Part shown: one piece after another, positions 23,991-32,402 of the stretch
How the letters are laid out: each line of letters begins with the position of its first letter
Position numbering within the stretch: the first letter of the stretch is position 1
Origin: JBFONV01 sp040779335
GTDB taxonomy: Bacteria > Pseudomonadota > Gammaproteobacteria > Enterobacterales > Alteromonadaceae
Direction: 5' to 3'
Length of the DNA: 64,000 nt
Assembly (NCBI GenBank): GCA_040779335.1
Contig: JBFONV010000004.1
Coordinates: 186,001 to 250,000 of the forward strand
Position numbers and translations under genes: made by a program
Notes under the pieces: model-generated
What the model was told of the DNA's origin: nothing
The model's input: only the letters and a program-made list of their open reading frames with translations
Databases searched by the model: none

Positions 23991-25814
23991 TTGATAGTCA
24001 ATACGAATACAAGCTCGTTATTTATACAAAGGACGTTAAATTCAACGTCTAACGAGTTGACGTCGACTATGCAAAAGCTTGCTTCAGGGCTGAGAATAAA
24101 CTCCGCAAAAGATGATGCTGCAGGTCTGCAGTTGTCTAATCGCTTAACCACACAAGTAAATGGTACTGCCGTTGCCATGCGCAACGCTAATGATGCAATT
24201 TCCATGGCACAAACCGCAGAAGGCGCTATGGTCGAAGTCACTAACGCGGTGCAGCGAATACGTGATTTAGGTTTACAGGCGGCAAACGGTACCAATAGCA
24301 CCTCAGATCGAAAAGCAATCCAAGAGGAAGTCAGTCAATTATTAACGGAAATTGATCGCGTTAACGATGCAACATCGTTTGGTGGCAAAAAGTTATTTGC
24401 CAGCACTAGCGGGCGATTATTAGATATTGTTGAAAGAGATCTGGTTAAAGGCATGGCGTCTACTTGGCTCTATGAATCAGAGCAGATCATCATGGAACAG
24501 CTTGGCATAGACGGCAAAGATACCACTTTAAAAATTGATTTAGAACACGTTGATGGTGCTGGAGGTACCGCAGCATTTGTTTCTGCTGCTACAGCGGGAG
24601 GGACAGCATTCAATCAAGTAATGGTGATTGATCTTGATGATTTTAATGCAACAAATCTACCTAATGGCGACCCTGCTGGTTTAGAATTAGACGAAGTTAT
24701 TCTGCATGAAATGGTGCACGCCATCCAAGGGGCGAATTTTGCCGATTGGGCAAATATACCTACTTGGTTTAAAGAAGGCTCAGCAGAAGCTATTCGTGGC
24801 GCTGATGACAGAGTTGCGGCTGACATTGCGGCAAATGGTGGTGGGGCGGTTGGCATCGCGGCTATTTGGGGTGAGCTAAATACTAATTGGTTGGGCGCAG
24901 GTGGTAACCCCGCGGGAGCATTACCAACGGCAGGGGTATACTCTGGTGGCTATATCGTTCAGCGTTACATGCATAGTCAAATTGGCCAATCCGGCATGCA
25001 GTCTTTGAATCAAGAGCTGGCGAATGGCGCGACATTAGATGCTGCATTAAATACGGTTTCTGGTGGAAATTGGGCGAATGAAGCCGCATTGTTTGCTGAA
25101 TTAGGCGCAGCTCCCGCTGCACCTTCAACTGCAGCAACGGTATTTGAAGACTTTATTAACAATAATATGGATCTAACCAATAACGATAATGGTGCGTTTG
25201 GTGGTTTTGATGCCAATGGTTCGCAGGCGCCGCGCCGTGAAAATACTATGCAAGGCATAGGTGGCGGTAATAAAGGTGCCAGTACATTTTTAGAGATGTA
25301 TGTTTCTGGCGATGATGATTTTAATGCTACAGACTTTGACTCTACTAACTGGGATGTTAGTGGCAGTGAAACGATTAATGAAGAGCGTATAGAGCTATAT
25401 AACACCGCGTTAAGTGGCGGGGGAGGTGAAAATATTTCGGCGCAAGTTGGGGTTAGTGCGTTTGAAGTGATTAATTTTAGTCTGGGTGCACTCGGGACTA
25501 AGAATTTAGGCATCGATTATATTGATATGGTTGATCACCCGTCGTTTTCTATATTTGCCGCTGACGATGCTTTGCGGATCATCGATAGTTCACGAGCTCA
25601 ACTCGGTGCGGTGATTAACAGATTAGGTAACACCATTAATAATCTAGCAAACGTGAATGAGAACTCAAGTGCCAGTCGTTCGCGTATTAGAGATACAGAT
25701 TTCGCCGCAGAAACAGCGTCTTTGGTTAAACAACAGATTCTTCAGCAGTCGTCAATAACATTGCTGGCGCAAGCAAATCAAATCCCTCAATCAGCCCTTA
25801 GTCTATTGCAGTAA
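23991..25814 (+). CDS. Flagellinolysin: flagellin with inserted zinc metallopeptidase domain
   Basis: A 607-residue flagellin with an enzyme in place of the variable region. Residues 1 to about 135 are flagellin D0/D1 (MIVNTNTSSL, KLASGLRINSAKDDAAGLQ); about 505-607 are D1/D0 ending LAQANQIPQSALSLLQ. Between them lies a gluzincin-like domain: His239-Glu-Met-Val-His243, then AIQG, and 19 residues after His243 the probable third ligand Glu262 in WFKEGSAEAIRG. This HExxHxxQG...EGxAE pattern is that of the M9-collagenase-like proteolytic flagellins first described from Clostridium haemolyticum. The start is TTG with a weak ribosome site, hinting at low expression. No frameshift; all motifs are intact, so activity is expected. 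Confidence 0.92.
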   Translation: MIVNTNTSSLFIQRTLNSTSNELTSTMQKLASGLRINSAKDDAAGLQLSNRLTTQVNGTAVAMRNANDAISMAQTAEGAMVEVTNAVQRIRDLGLQAANGTNSTSDRKAIQEEVSQLLTEIDRVNDATSFGGKKLFASTSGRLLDIVERDLVKGMASTWLYESEQIIMEQLGIDGKDTTLKIDLEHVDGAGGTAAFVSAATAGGTAFNQVMVIDLDDFNATNLPNGDPAGLELDEVILHEMVHAIQGANFADWANIPTWFKEGSAEAIRGADDRVAADIAANGGGAVGIAAIWGELNTNWLGAGGNPAGALPTAGVYSGGYIVQRYMHSQIGQSGMQSLNQELANGATLDAALNTVSGGNWANEAALFAELGAAPAAPSTAATVFEDFINNNMDLTNNDNGAFGGFDANGSQAPRRENTMQGIGGGNKGASTFLEMYVSGDDDFNATDFDSTNWDVSGSETINEERIELYNTALSGGGGENISAQVGVSAFEVINFSLGALGTKNLGIDYIDMVDHPSFSIFAADDALRIIDSSRAQLGAVINRLGNTINNLANVNENSSASRSRIRDTDFAAETASLVKQQILQQSSITLLAQANQIPQSALSLLQ

Positions 25815-25841
25815 TTGTGCATAGGTAACTACGCATATATA

Positions 25842-25867
25842 GTCAAAAAAATGTCAACCACTGTCAA
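25842..25867. promoter_or_regulatory. Three phased GTCAA repeats upstream of flrA
   Basis: GTCAA occurs at 25842-25846, 25853-25857 and 25863-25867, with 11- and 10-bp steps, on one face of the helix. They sit directly before the putative -35 of flrA. FleQ, the FlrA orthologue of Pseudomonas, has a box with GTCAA-like ends, so autoregulation is possible. Confidence 0.4.
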
Positions 25868-25874
25868 TTTTTTG

Positions 25875-25902
25875 TTGATATATTGCCAATAGCCGTTAGA
25901 AT
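25875..25902 (+). promoter_or_regulatory. Putative sigma70 promoter of flrA
   Basis: TTGATA at 25875-25880 and TAGAAT at 25897-25902 with a 16-bp spacer, 41 bp before the flrA ATG. A vegetative promoter fits FlrA as class I regulator. Match is fair, not decisive. Confidence 0.42.
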
Positions 25903-25943
25903 CAATTACATAGCTCCTATAAATTTCGGTTTACCAAAGCACT

Positions 25944-27419
25944 ATGCAAGGTCAAAAATACATACTTGTTGTTGATAGTGATACGCAGCGTTGTAACCAG
26001 CTTGAAACCGTTCTATCTTTTGTGGGGGAACATTTTAAGGTCTGCGACGAAAACCAATTAACCGATTATTTTGCCGAAAGTGATAAGATTTTAACCGTCA
26101 TATTATGTGGTCAGCCGTCCGAAAATATCATCGACTTTGTTAAGAAGCATCCCGCATGCCCTTTTTTATTGCACGATGTATTGGATCAAAAATTACTTGA
26201 TGGTTATGTCAATATTATTGGCCAGTTATCGAGTCCATTAAATTATGCACAGCTTACTGAGCTAGTGCATCATTGTCATCAATATCATAACAAATTGCCG
26301 TTGAAACACCCTAAAGCGTCGGGAGCGGGTCCTCTTTTTCGATCCTTAGTTGGGGTAAGTGATGCGATGCAGCAAGTGAGGTTTCTGATTGAGCAAGTAT
26401 CCTCGACTATGGCTAACGTGCTGGTGTTGGGGGAGTCGGGGACAGGTAAAGAGGTCGTCGCACGTAATATTCATAACCTTTCTAACCGTTCGAAAGGGCC
26501 ATTTGTGCCGATCAACTGTGGTGCTATCCCTGGAGAGCTTTTAGAAAGTGAATTGTTTGGCCATGAAAAGGGGGCATTTACCGGGGCTATTTCCACGCGT
26601 AAAGGGCGATTTGAATTGGCTGAAGGCGGCACGCTGTTTTTAGATGAAATTGGCGATATGCCTCAACCCATGCAAGTTAAGTTATTGCGTGTACTGCAAG
26701 AACGAACCTTTGAGCGCATTGGCGGTGCAAAAAGTATTAAGGCTGATGTGAGGGTGATTGCCGCTACCCACCAACATTTAGAAGAGATGATTAAATCAGG
26801 CGATTTTCGTGAAGATTTATACTATCGATTGAATGTTTTCCCCATCGAAACGCCAGCATTAAGAGAGCGTACCGATGATATTCCGTTATTGATTAAAGAA
26901 TTGATCTCTCGTTTTGAGCAAGATCAGGGACAAAGTGTGCGCTTCACCGATAAGGCTATAGAGTCATTGCAGTTACATCCTTGGTCGGGCAATGTGCGTG
27001 AATTATCTAATTTAATTGAACGTATGATCATTATGTATGCTGAACAAGTGGTCAATGTTAGTGAATTACCGCTTAAATATCGTCATATTGATGTTGAAGC
27101 CTATCAGCCAGAATATCCTGAAGAGCTGTTAGAGAAAGATGCAATTAATGAGCTTTTTGCTGGCTTTGATTATGATGACGAAGATGATGAAAGCGAAGAT
27201 AATACAATTTTAGGCACAAATAATGCTGATTCTTGCGGGGCGTTACCAAAAGAGGGGCTGGTCTTAAAAGATCATTTGGCTGATTTAGAAGTGTCATTGA
27301 TCACTCAAGCACTGGACAGAAACGATTGGGTGGTAGCTCGCGCTGCAGAGCTCTTGGGGATGCGCAGAACCACTTTGGTGGAAAAGATGCGTAAGTACGA
27401 TTTACAAAAAGAAGTATAA
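25944..27419 (+). CDS. flrA: FlrA/FleQ, sigma54-dependent master regulator of flagellar genes
   Basis: Top activator of the polar flagellar cascade. The N-terminal receiver-like domain (about 5-115) lacks a phosphorylatable Asp where receivers have one (ILCGQP instead), as in FleQ. The AAA+ domain has Walker A GESGTGKE at 163-170 and the sigma54-contact loop GAFTGA at 210-215; LFLDEIGDM holds Walker B. A Fis-type HTH closes the protein (VARAAELLGMRRTTLVEKMRK). An acidic run (YDDEDDESEDN) sits between AAA+ and HTH. FleQ binds cyclic-di-GMP; whether this one does cannot be read. Monocistronic, with terminator. Confidence 0.94.
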   Translation: MQGQKYILVVDSDTQRCNQLETVLSFVGEHFKVCDENQLTDYFAESDKILTVILCGQPSENIIDFVKKHPACPFLLHDVLDQKLLDGYVNIIGQLSSPLNYAQLTELVHHCHQYHNKLPLKHPKASGAGPLFRSLVGVSDAMQQVRFLIEQVSSTMANVLVLGESGTGKEVVARNIHNLSNRSKGPFVPINCGAIPGELLESELFGHEKGAFTGAISTRKGRFELAEGGTLFLDEIGDMPQPMQVKLLRVLQERTFERIGGAKSIKADVRVIAATHQHLEEMIKSGDFREDLYYRLNVFPIETPALRERTDDIPLLIKELISRFEQDQGQSVRFTDKAIESLQLHPWSGNVRELSNLIERMIIMYAEQVVNVSELPLKYRHIDVEAYQPEYPEELLEKDAINELFAGFDYDDEDDESEDNTILGTNNADSCGALPKEGLVLKDHLADLEVSLITQALDRNDWVVARAAELLGMRRTTLVEKMRKYDLQKEV

Positions 27420-27449
27420 CAGCCTACTTATAGGCTGTTCTTTCCTCTT
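27418..27449 (+). terminator. Rho-independent terminator after flrA
   Basis: AACAGCCTA (27418-27426) pairs with TAGGCTGTT (27431-27439) across a CTTA loop, then CTTTCCTCTT. The stem begins within the stop codon. It isolates flrA from flrBC. Confidence 0.82.
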
Positions 27450-27506
27450 ATGATTGCATGAATCCCCAAACTTTTTAACAGGTTTAATGTTTTCTTATTG
27501 ACTCAA

Positions 27507-27533
27507 TAGACAAATAATTGACATATTTGTCTA
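27507..27533. promoter_or_regulatory. 10-bp inverted repeat before flrBC, FleQ-box-like
   Basis: TAGACAAATA (27507-27516) and TATTTGTCTA (27524-27533) form a perfect inverted repeat with a 7-bp centre. The segment 27509-27522 agrees at 11 of 14 positions with the FleQ box GTCAATAAATTGAC as I remember it. It lies about 50 bp before the sigma54 promoter of flrBC, so FlrA binding here is plausible. Confidence 0.5.
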
Positions 27534-27580
27534 CGATGTTTTTCCTTTCTATCTTATTGAATTATATCTATAAAAATAGA

Positions 27581-27596
27581 TGGCACAGATAATGCT
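27581..27596 (+). promoter_or_regulatory. Sigma54 promoter of flrBC
   Basis: TGGCAC at 27581-27586, five bases, ATGCT at 27592-27596; GG and GC are 12 bp apart. The -24 half is perfect, the -12 half keeps the essential GC. It is 37 bp before flrB and fits FlrA-sigma54 control of flrBC, as known in Vibrio. Confidence 0.77.
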
Positions 27597-27632
27597 TTGT
27601 CTTGATTAGTTTTATTAATCGAGTGATGTATT

Positions 27633-28784
27633 ATGGCGCTTGCCTATTCTACGACGACAGAAAACCATGCCCAAGAGCAGATGCTTAATCAAGCAGCTGT
27701 TTCTTTTATTCATAATGACTCTCATTTGAAGCACGAAGCATTCGCAGGTGAGTTGGCTTTGCTGCGCCAACAAAGCAGTCAATTAAGCCAAGTTATCGAC
27801 GTGATGCCTACGGGCATGGTCATGCTTGATGGCAACGGTATTGTCGTTAAAATTAATAAGGTCGCTAGCTTATTACTCGATGAACCTATACTTGGCCATG
27901 CCTGGTTTGATGTTATTCGCCGTTCCTTTAAACCGCGCGCTGATGATTGGCATGAAGTTTCATTAAAAGATGGTCGTCGGGTGAAATTGGAGATCACAGC
28001 GCTGGGTAATCAACCCGGACAGCTGATTATGATCACCGATTTAACCGAAACCCGTTTATTACAAGATAAGTTAAGTCAGCTACAACGCTTATCATCGTTA
28101 GGTCGCATGGTGTCAACCTTAGCGCATCAAATTAGAACGCCACTGTCTGCTGCCATGCTTTATGGTGCCAATCTTAAAAATAGTAAATTAACCGCTGATG
28201 CTCGAGACAATTTTCAGGACAAACTGATGTCGCGATTACATGACTTAGAGCAACAAGTAAATGACATGTTGTTATTTGCCAAAAGTGGTAAACAACAAGT
28301 TGTTGAGCCGCTATCAATAAATGAAATGGTTGAAGACGCTACACAGGCGATGGATGCATTAGCGAAAAAAGATCATGCACAAATCTTGGTAAATTTATGC
28401 CCAGATGATTGTCAGGTATTAGGTAATAAAAGTGCGCTCTCTGGAGCAATTCAAAACCTGATACATAATAGCTTACAGGTAATTAAAGAGCAGGCCGTCA
28501 TTAGCATTGACGTGAAGTGTGAGCAAGATCGAGCTGTGATTTACGTGCAAGACAATGGCAAAGGTATTAGCCAAGAGTTGGCGGATAAAATATTTGAACC
28601 CTTTTATACCTCAAGAATGCAAGGTACTGGTTTGGGCTTAGCGGTAGTTAAGTCTGTGGCTAATGCACACCAAGGGGATGTTGCACTAATAAGCCAACCC
28701 GGTGAGGGCGCTAAATTTTGCATTCAATTACCGTTATTAACGGTGGATAAAAAAATTAATACAGCCACAGGAGACGTCATATGA
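27633..28784 (+). CDS. flrB: FlrB/FleS, sensor histidine kinase
   Basis: Soluble kinase that phosphorylates FlrC. No membrane segment is seen. A PAS-like domain (about 45-130) contains VIDVMPTGMVMLDGNGIVVKIN. The HisKA domain has phospho-acceptor His165 in LAHQIRTPLSA. The HATPase part has NLIHNSLQ (N box), DNGKGIS (G1) and GTGLGLAVVK (G2). Length of 383 residues is typical. Its stop overlaps the flrC start by 4 bp (ATGA), so the pair is coupled. Confidence 0.94.
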   Translation: MALAYSTTTENHAQEQMLNQAAVSFIHNDSHLKHEAFAGELALLRQQSSQLSQVIDVMPTGMVMLDGNGIVVKINKVASLLLDEPILGHAWFDVIRRSFKPRADDWHEVSLKDGRRVKLEITALGNQPGQLIMITDLTETRLLQDKLSQLQRLSSLGRMVSTLAHQIRTPLSAAMLYGANLKNSKLTADARDNFQDKLMSRLHDLEQQVNDMLLFAKSGKQQVVEPLSINEMVEDATQAMDALAKKDHAQILVNLCPDDCQVLGNKSALSGAIQNLIHNSLQVIKEQAVISIDVKCEQDRAVIYVQDNGKGISQELADKIFEPFYTSRMQGTGLGLAVVKSVANAHQGDVALISQPGEGAKFCIQLPLLTVDKKINTATGDVI

Positions 28785-30121
28785 CTGCCAGTAAAATATT
28801 AGTCGTTGAAGATGATGCGGGTCTACGTGAGGCATTGGTTGATACTTTAGTATTAGCTGGCTACCAGTGTAGTGAAGCAGACTCAGGTGAAGCGGCCTTA
28901 CTTAGTTTGAAAGAACAGCCTGTTGATTTAGTCGTCAGTGATGTCCAAATGGGCGGGATGTCAGGTTTATCTTTACTTAAAAGCATTAAAAATACCATGG
29001 CCAACATGCCCGTTTTGATCATGACCGCATACGGCACTATCGATGATGCGGTGCAAGCCATGAAAGATGGTGCACGTAATTACATGACTAAACCATTTGC
29101 GCCCGAAGTTCTGTTGAATATGGTTAATCAATGCATTCCGTTAGAAGTTAACAATGCCCATACTCCAGTGGCCGAAGATGCACGTAGTAAGGCCTTGCTG
29201 GCATTGGCGAAGAAAGTTGCCACGACCGACGCCTCCGTTATGGTATTAGGTCCTAGTGGTTCAGGAAAAGAAGTGTTAGCGCAGTATGTTCATAATCATT
29301 CAACGCGTAAAAATAAGCCTTTTGTTGCCATCAACTGTGCAGCTATCCCTGAAAACATGTTGGAAGCAACCTTGTTTGGTTATGAAAAGGGGGCTTTTAC
29401 TGGAGCCATTCAGGCATGTCCAGGTAAATTTGAGCAAGCTCAGGATGGGACTATTCTGCTGGATGAAATCACCGAAATGGACTTAGGGTTACAAGCGAAA
29501 ATACTACGGGTATTACAAGAGCGAGAAGTAGAGCGTTTAGCTGGACGTAAAACTATTAGCCTTAACGTTCGTGTAATTGCAACAAGTAACCGAGATTTAA
29601 AAGAGGCGGTTGCTGAAGGTAAATTTCGTGAAGATTTATATTATCGTCTTAATGTATTTCCATTAACTTGGTTGCCTCTTGCAGACCGCCGAGATGATAT
29701 TTTGCCACTTGCTAAGCATTTAGTTGAACGTATTTGTCAAAAAAATGGGGATAATATTCCGGAGTTTTCGAGTGCTGCGCGTAGTAAGTTAATAGCTTAT
29801 GATTGGCCTGGCAATGTTCGAGAGTTGGATAACGTTGTACAACGAGCGTTGATATTGCATAGCGATCATTTAATTGACGCCAGTGATTTATTGATCGAGA
29901 ATTTTGAAACATCGTCGGTGCAAGCTGCGCCTGAAAAAGCGGTTTCTGAGGACAAACTCGGTAATGAACTTAAATTACAAGAACACCAAATTATTCTTGA
30001 TACCTTGCACGCTTGTCACGGAAGTCGAAAAGCGGTCGCTGATAGACTAGGGATCAGCCCTAGAACACTGCGTTATAAAATTGCTAGAATGCGAGATTGC
30101 GGTATTCAAATCCCTGCTTAA
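28781..30121 (+). CDS. flrC: FlrC/FleR, sigma54-dependent response regulator
   Basis: NtrC-class activator of the middle (class III) flagellar genes. Receiver domain with phospho-acceptor Asp54 in VVSDVQMGGMSG and signal residues LIMTAYGT / TKPF. AAA+ domain with Walker A GPSGSGKE, GAFTGA loop and ILLDEITEM. Fis-type HTH at the end (SRKAVADRLGISPRTLRYKIARM). Walker A has GPSGSGKE rather than the more common GESGTGKE. Phosphorylated by FlrB. It probably drives the sigma54 promoter of the first flagellin. Confidence 0.94.
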   Translation: MTASKILVVEDDAGLREALVDTLVLAGYQCSEADSGEAALLSLKEQPVDLVVSDVQMGGMSGLSLLKSIKNTMANMPVLIMTAYGTIDDAVQAMKDGARNYMTKPFAPEVLLNMVNQCIPLEVNNAHTPVAEDARSKALLALAKKVATTDASVMVLGPSGSGKEVLAQYVHNHSTRKNKPFVAINCAAIPENMLEATLFGYEKGAFTGAIQACPGKFEQAQDGTILLDEITEMDLGLQAKILRVLQEREVERLAGRKTISLNVRVIATSNRDLKEAVAEGKFREDLYYRLNVFPLTWLPLADRRDDILPLAKHLVERICQKNGDNIPEFSSAARSKLIAYDWPGNVRELDNVVQRALILHSDHLIDASDLLIENFETSSVQAAPEKAVSEDKLGNELKLQEHQIILDTLHACHGSRKAVADRLGISPRTLRYKIARMRDCGIQIPA

Positions 30122-30140
30122 TACATTCTCCTATCAAATA

Positions 30141-30165
30141 AAAGAGCATTCATTTGCTCTTTTTT
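30141..30165 (+). terminator. Rho-independent terminator after flrC
   Basis: AAAGAGCA (30141-30148) pairs with TGCTCTTT (30155-30162) over a 6-nt loop, and runs into a T tract to 30165. Confidence 0.85.
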
Positions 30166-30236
30166 ATTAATTAAAACAATAAATTAATAGTCCTTGTCTT
30201 CTTTGTACATAACCATGCTTTCTTACAGAAAACTTT

Positions 30237-30252
30237 TGGCATCATGCTTGCA
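30237..30252 (+). promoter_or_regulatory. Sigma54 promoter of the fliE operon
   Basis: TGGCAT at 30237-30242, five bases, TTGCA at 30248-30252, GG-GC distance 12 bp. Nearly ideal. Lies 54 bp before fliE and would drive the long fliE-to-flhB run. Confidence 0.87.
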
Positions 30253-30305
30253 GATTCTAGTGTTATATCGTTCCTGAACAAAAAATTGACACAAGCGAGT
30301 AGGTC

Positions 30306-30629
30306 ATGGATATCAAATCAAATTCTCTATATGCGCAAATGCAAAGCATGTCTATGGAAGCCCTTGGACAGCAAAATAATGCTTTACCTAAAGTTAATTC
30401 ATCAGGAAGTGATTTTGGCAATCTGCTTAAAGATGCAGTTAACTCTGTCAATGATTTACAAAAAGATGCGGGTGCCAAGAAAACAGCGTTTGAAATGGGT
30501 GACCGCAGTGTGACGCTTGCCGAGGCAATGATCGCGTCGCAAAAAGCGGGAATTGCATTTGATGCAACCGTACAAGTACGTAATAAGTTTGTTGAAGCTT
30601 ATAAAGAAATAATGAGCATGCCAGTTTAG
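30306..30629 (+). CDS. fliE: FliE, MS-ring/rod junction protein
   Basis: Small axial protein linking the MS-ring to the proximal rod and also needed early in export. The 107-residue protein has the family features: an N-terminal helix, the GSDFGNLLKDAVNSVNDLQ segment, and the conserved C-terminal half with LAEAMIASQKAGIAFDATVQVRNKFVEAYKEIMSMPV. Length is normal. First gene of the operon, behind a sigma54 promoter. Confidence 0.95.
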   Translation: MDIKSNSLYAQMQSMSMEALGQQNNALPKVNSSGSDFGNLLKDAVNSVNDLQKDAGAKKTAFEMGDRSVTLAEAMIASQKAGIAFDATVQVRNKFVEAYKEIMSMPV

Positions 30630-30677
30630 GCATTAGCATTATTAAAACAGAAAATAAGCAGCAACTGGAGAAATTAA

Positions 30678-32402
30678 GTGGCAGATACTACCGATTCAAC
30701 AGCAATGGTTTCAGCGAATAGTGGCAACGATATGGTTGCAAAGGACAATTCGGGAAATGATATTGAAGAGCAAAAATCAGGTTTTGCTGCTAATTTAGGT
30801 AATGTTGATGTTTTGCGTCAACTGACCTTAATTATGGCATTGGCTATCTGTCTAGCGATTGCCGTGTTCGTCATCATGTGGGCTAACCAACCAGAATATC
30901 GCTTTTTGACAAAATTGCCGACAGAACAATTGATTAAAACGTTGGACTTCCTTGACGCTAACAAAGTTGAGTATCGTCAAGAGAACAACACCGTATTGGT
31001 AGCAAATGAGGATTATCAGCAAATAAAGCTACTATTGGCTCGTGAAGGCTTAACAGATGAACCTGCTGCGGGTACCGATATTTTAATGCAAGATATGGGC
31101 TTTGGTGTTAGCCAGCGCTTAGAAACCGAAAGATTAAAACATAGCCGAGAGCAACAACTGGCCAGAACTATTGAAGACTTGCAGTCTATTTCACGTGCTA
31201 AAGTATTATTAGCTGTTCCTCGTGAAAATATATTTGCTAAAAGAGAGAAAAACCCTTCGGCAACCGTGGTGTTAACCATGCTTCGAGGTCGTATATTGTC
31301 GGAAGAAGAAGTCGATGCCGTTGTTGATATCGTTGCTTCTGCGGTACAAAGCTTAGAGCCTAACCGAGTTACTGTCACCGATCAAAATGGGCGTTTACTG
31401 AATTCAGGCTCACAAAGCTCTATTTCTTCGAGATCACGTAAAGAATTTGAAATCGAGCAAAAACGTGAACAAGAATATATGGATAAAATTGATTCAATTT
31501 TAATCCCTATTGTCGGCTTAGGAAACTATACCGCCCAAGTTGATGTCAGCATGGATTTTACCAACACTGAAGAAACTCAGCGTCGTTATAACTCAGACTT
31601 ACCTGCATTGCGCAGTGAAATGAGAGTGGAAGAAAGCTCTATTGGTGGGATTTTTGGGGGCATTCCAGGCGCACTCAGTAATCAACCACCATTAGATGCC
31701 AATATTCCAGAAAATGCTACTGGTGGCGCTCAAAAAACACCATCCCCGGGCAGAAAGCATTTGGAAGAAACAAAAAATTATGAGCTTGATGAAGCCATTA
31801 GCCACACTAAACAACAAACCGGTGTGATCCGCAGAATTAGTGCATCGGTCGCCTTAGATTATTTAACCACTACCGCTGAAGATGGCACTAGCAGTGTGGT
31901 GCCTCGCTCTACTCAAGAACTTGCTAATATCCGTCGGTTGTTACAAGGTAGTGTCGGTTTTGACCTGCAACGTGGCGATATGCTAGAAGTGATCACCTTA
32001 CCATTTTCACGCTCAATCTTTGACGCTGTCGAAGAAGTCCCTATGTGGGAAGAACCTTGGTTCTTAAAAACGCTAAAATTAGTCATGGGTGCTCTCGTTA
32101 TTATAGTGCTAATATTCTCAGTGGTACGCCCAATGCTGAAACGCTTAATGTATCCTGAGCAAACACCAGACGACTATGGCGACAAGTCACTTGATTCACA
32201 CATTGATTTAGGTGATGAAACCATGGATATGTTAACATCTGATTTTGATGCAGGGGCGGTAGGATTTGCGCCTGATGGTAGCCTACAGTTACCTGATTTA
32301 CATCGTGATGAAGATGTATTGAAAGCGGTAAGAGCACTGGTTGCTAATGAACCAGAGTTGTCCTCTCAAGTGGTTAAAAGTTGGTTGAACGAAGATGAGT
32401 GA
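30678..32402 (+). CDS. fliF: FliF, MS-ring protein
   Basis: Inner-membrane ring on which the flagellum is built. 574 residues with two membrane segments (LIMALAICLAIAVFVIMW near 53-73 and LVMGALVIIVLIFSVV near 464-482) and a large periplasmic part between with YscJ-type ring-building motif regions. The cytoplasmic C-terminus ends in VVKSWLNEDE, which binds FliG. Start is GTG at 30678, supported by CTGGAG eight bases upstream. It overlaps fliG by 8 bp. Confidence 0.96.
   Translation: MADTTDSTAMVSANSGNDMVAKDNSGNDIEEQKSGFAANLGNVDVLRQLTLIMALAICLAIAVFVIMWANQPEYRFLTKLPTEQLIKTLDFLDANKVEYRQENNTVLVANEDYQQIKLLLAREGLTDEPAAGTDILMQDMGFGVSQRLETERLKHSREQQLARTIEDLQSISRAKVLLAVPRENIFAKREKNPSATVVLTMLRGRILSEEEVDAVVDIVASAVQSLEPNRVTVTDQNGRLLNSGSQSSISSRSRKEFEIEQKREQEYMDKIDSILIPIVGLGNYTAQVDVSMDFTNTEETQRRYNSDLPALRSEMRVEESSIGGIFGGIPGALSNQPPLDANIPENATGGAQKTPSPGRKHLEETKNYELDEAISHTKQQTGVIRRISASVALDYLTTTAEDGTSSVVPRSTQELANIRRLLQGSVGFDLQRGDMLEVITLPFSRSIFDAVEEVPMWEEPWFLKTLKLVMGALVIIVLIFSVVRPMLKRLMYPEQTPDDYGDKSLDSHIDLGDETMDMLTSDFDAGAVGFAPDGSLQLPDLHRDEDVLKAVRALVANEPELSSQVVKSWLNEDE

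Noticed and set aside
25010..25513. Minus-strand open frame of 167 codons inside the flagellinolysin gene
   Set aside because: It is antisense to a clear coding frame, and its Ala/Ser/Pro-rich product mirrors the codon bias of the real gene.
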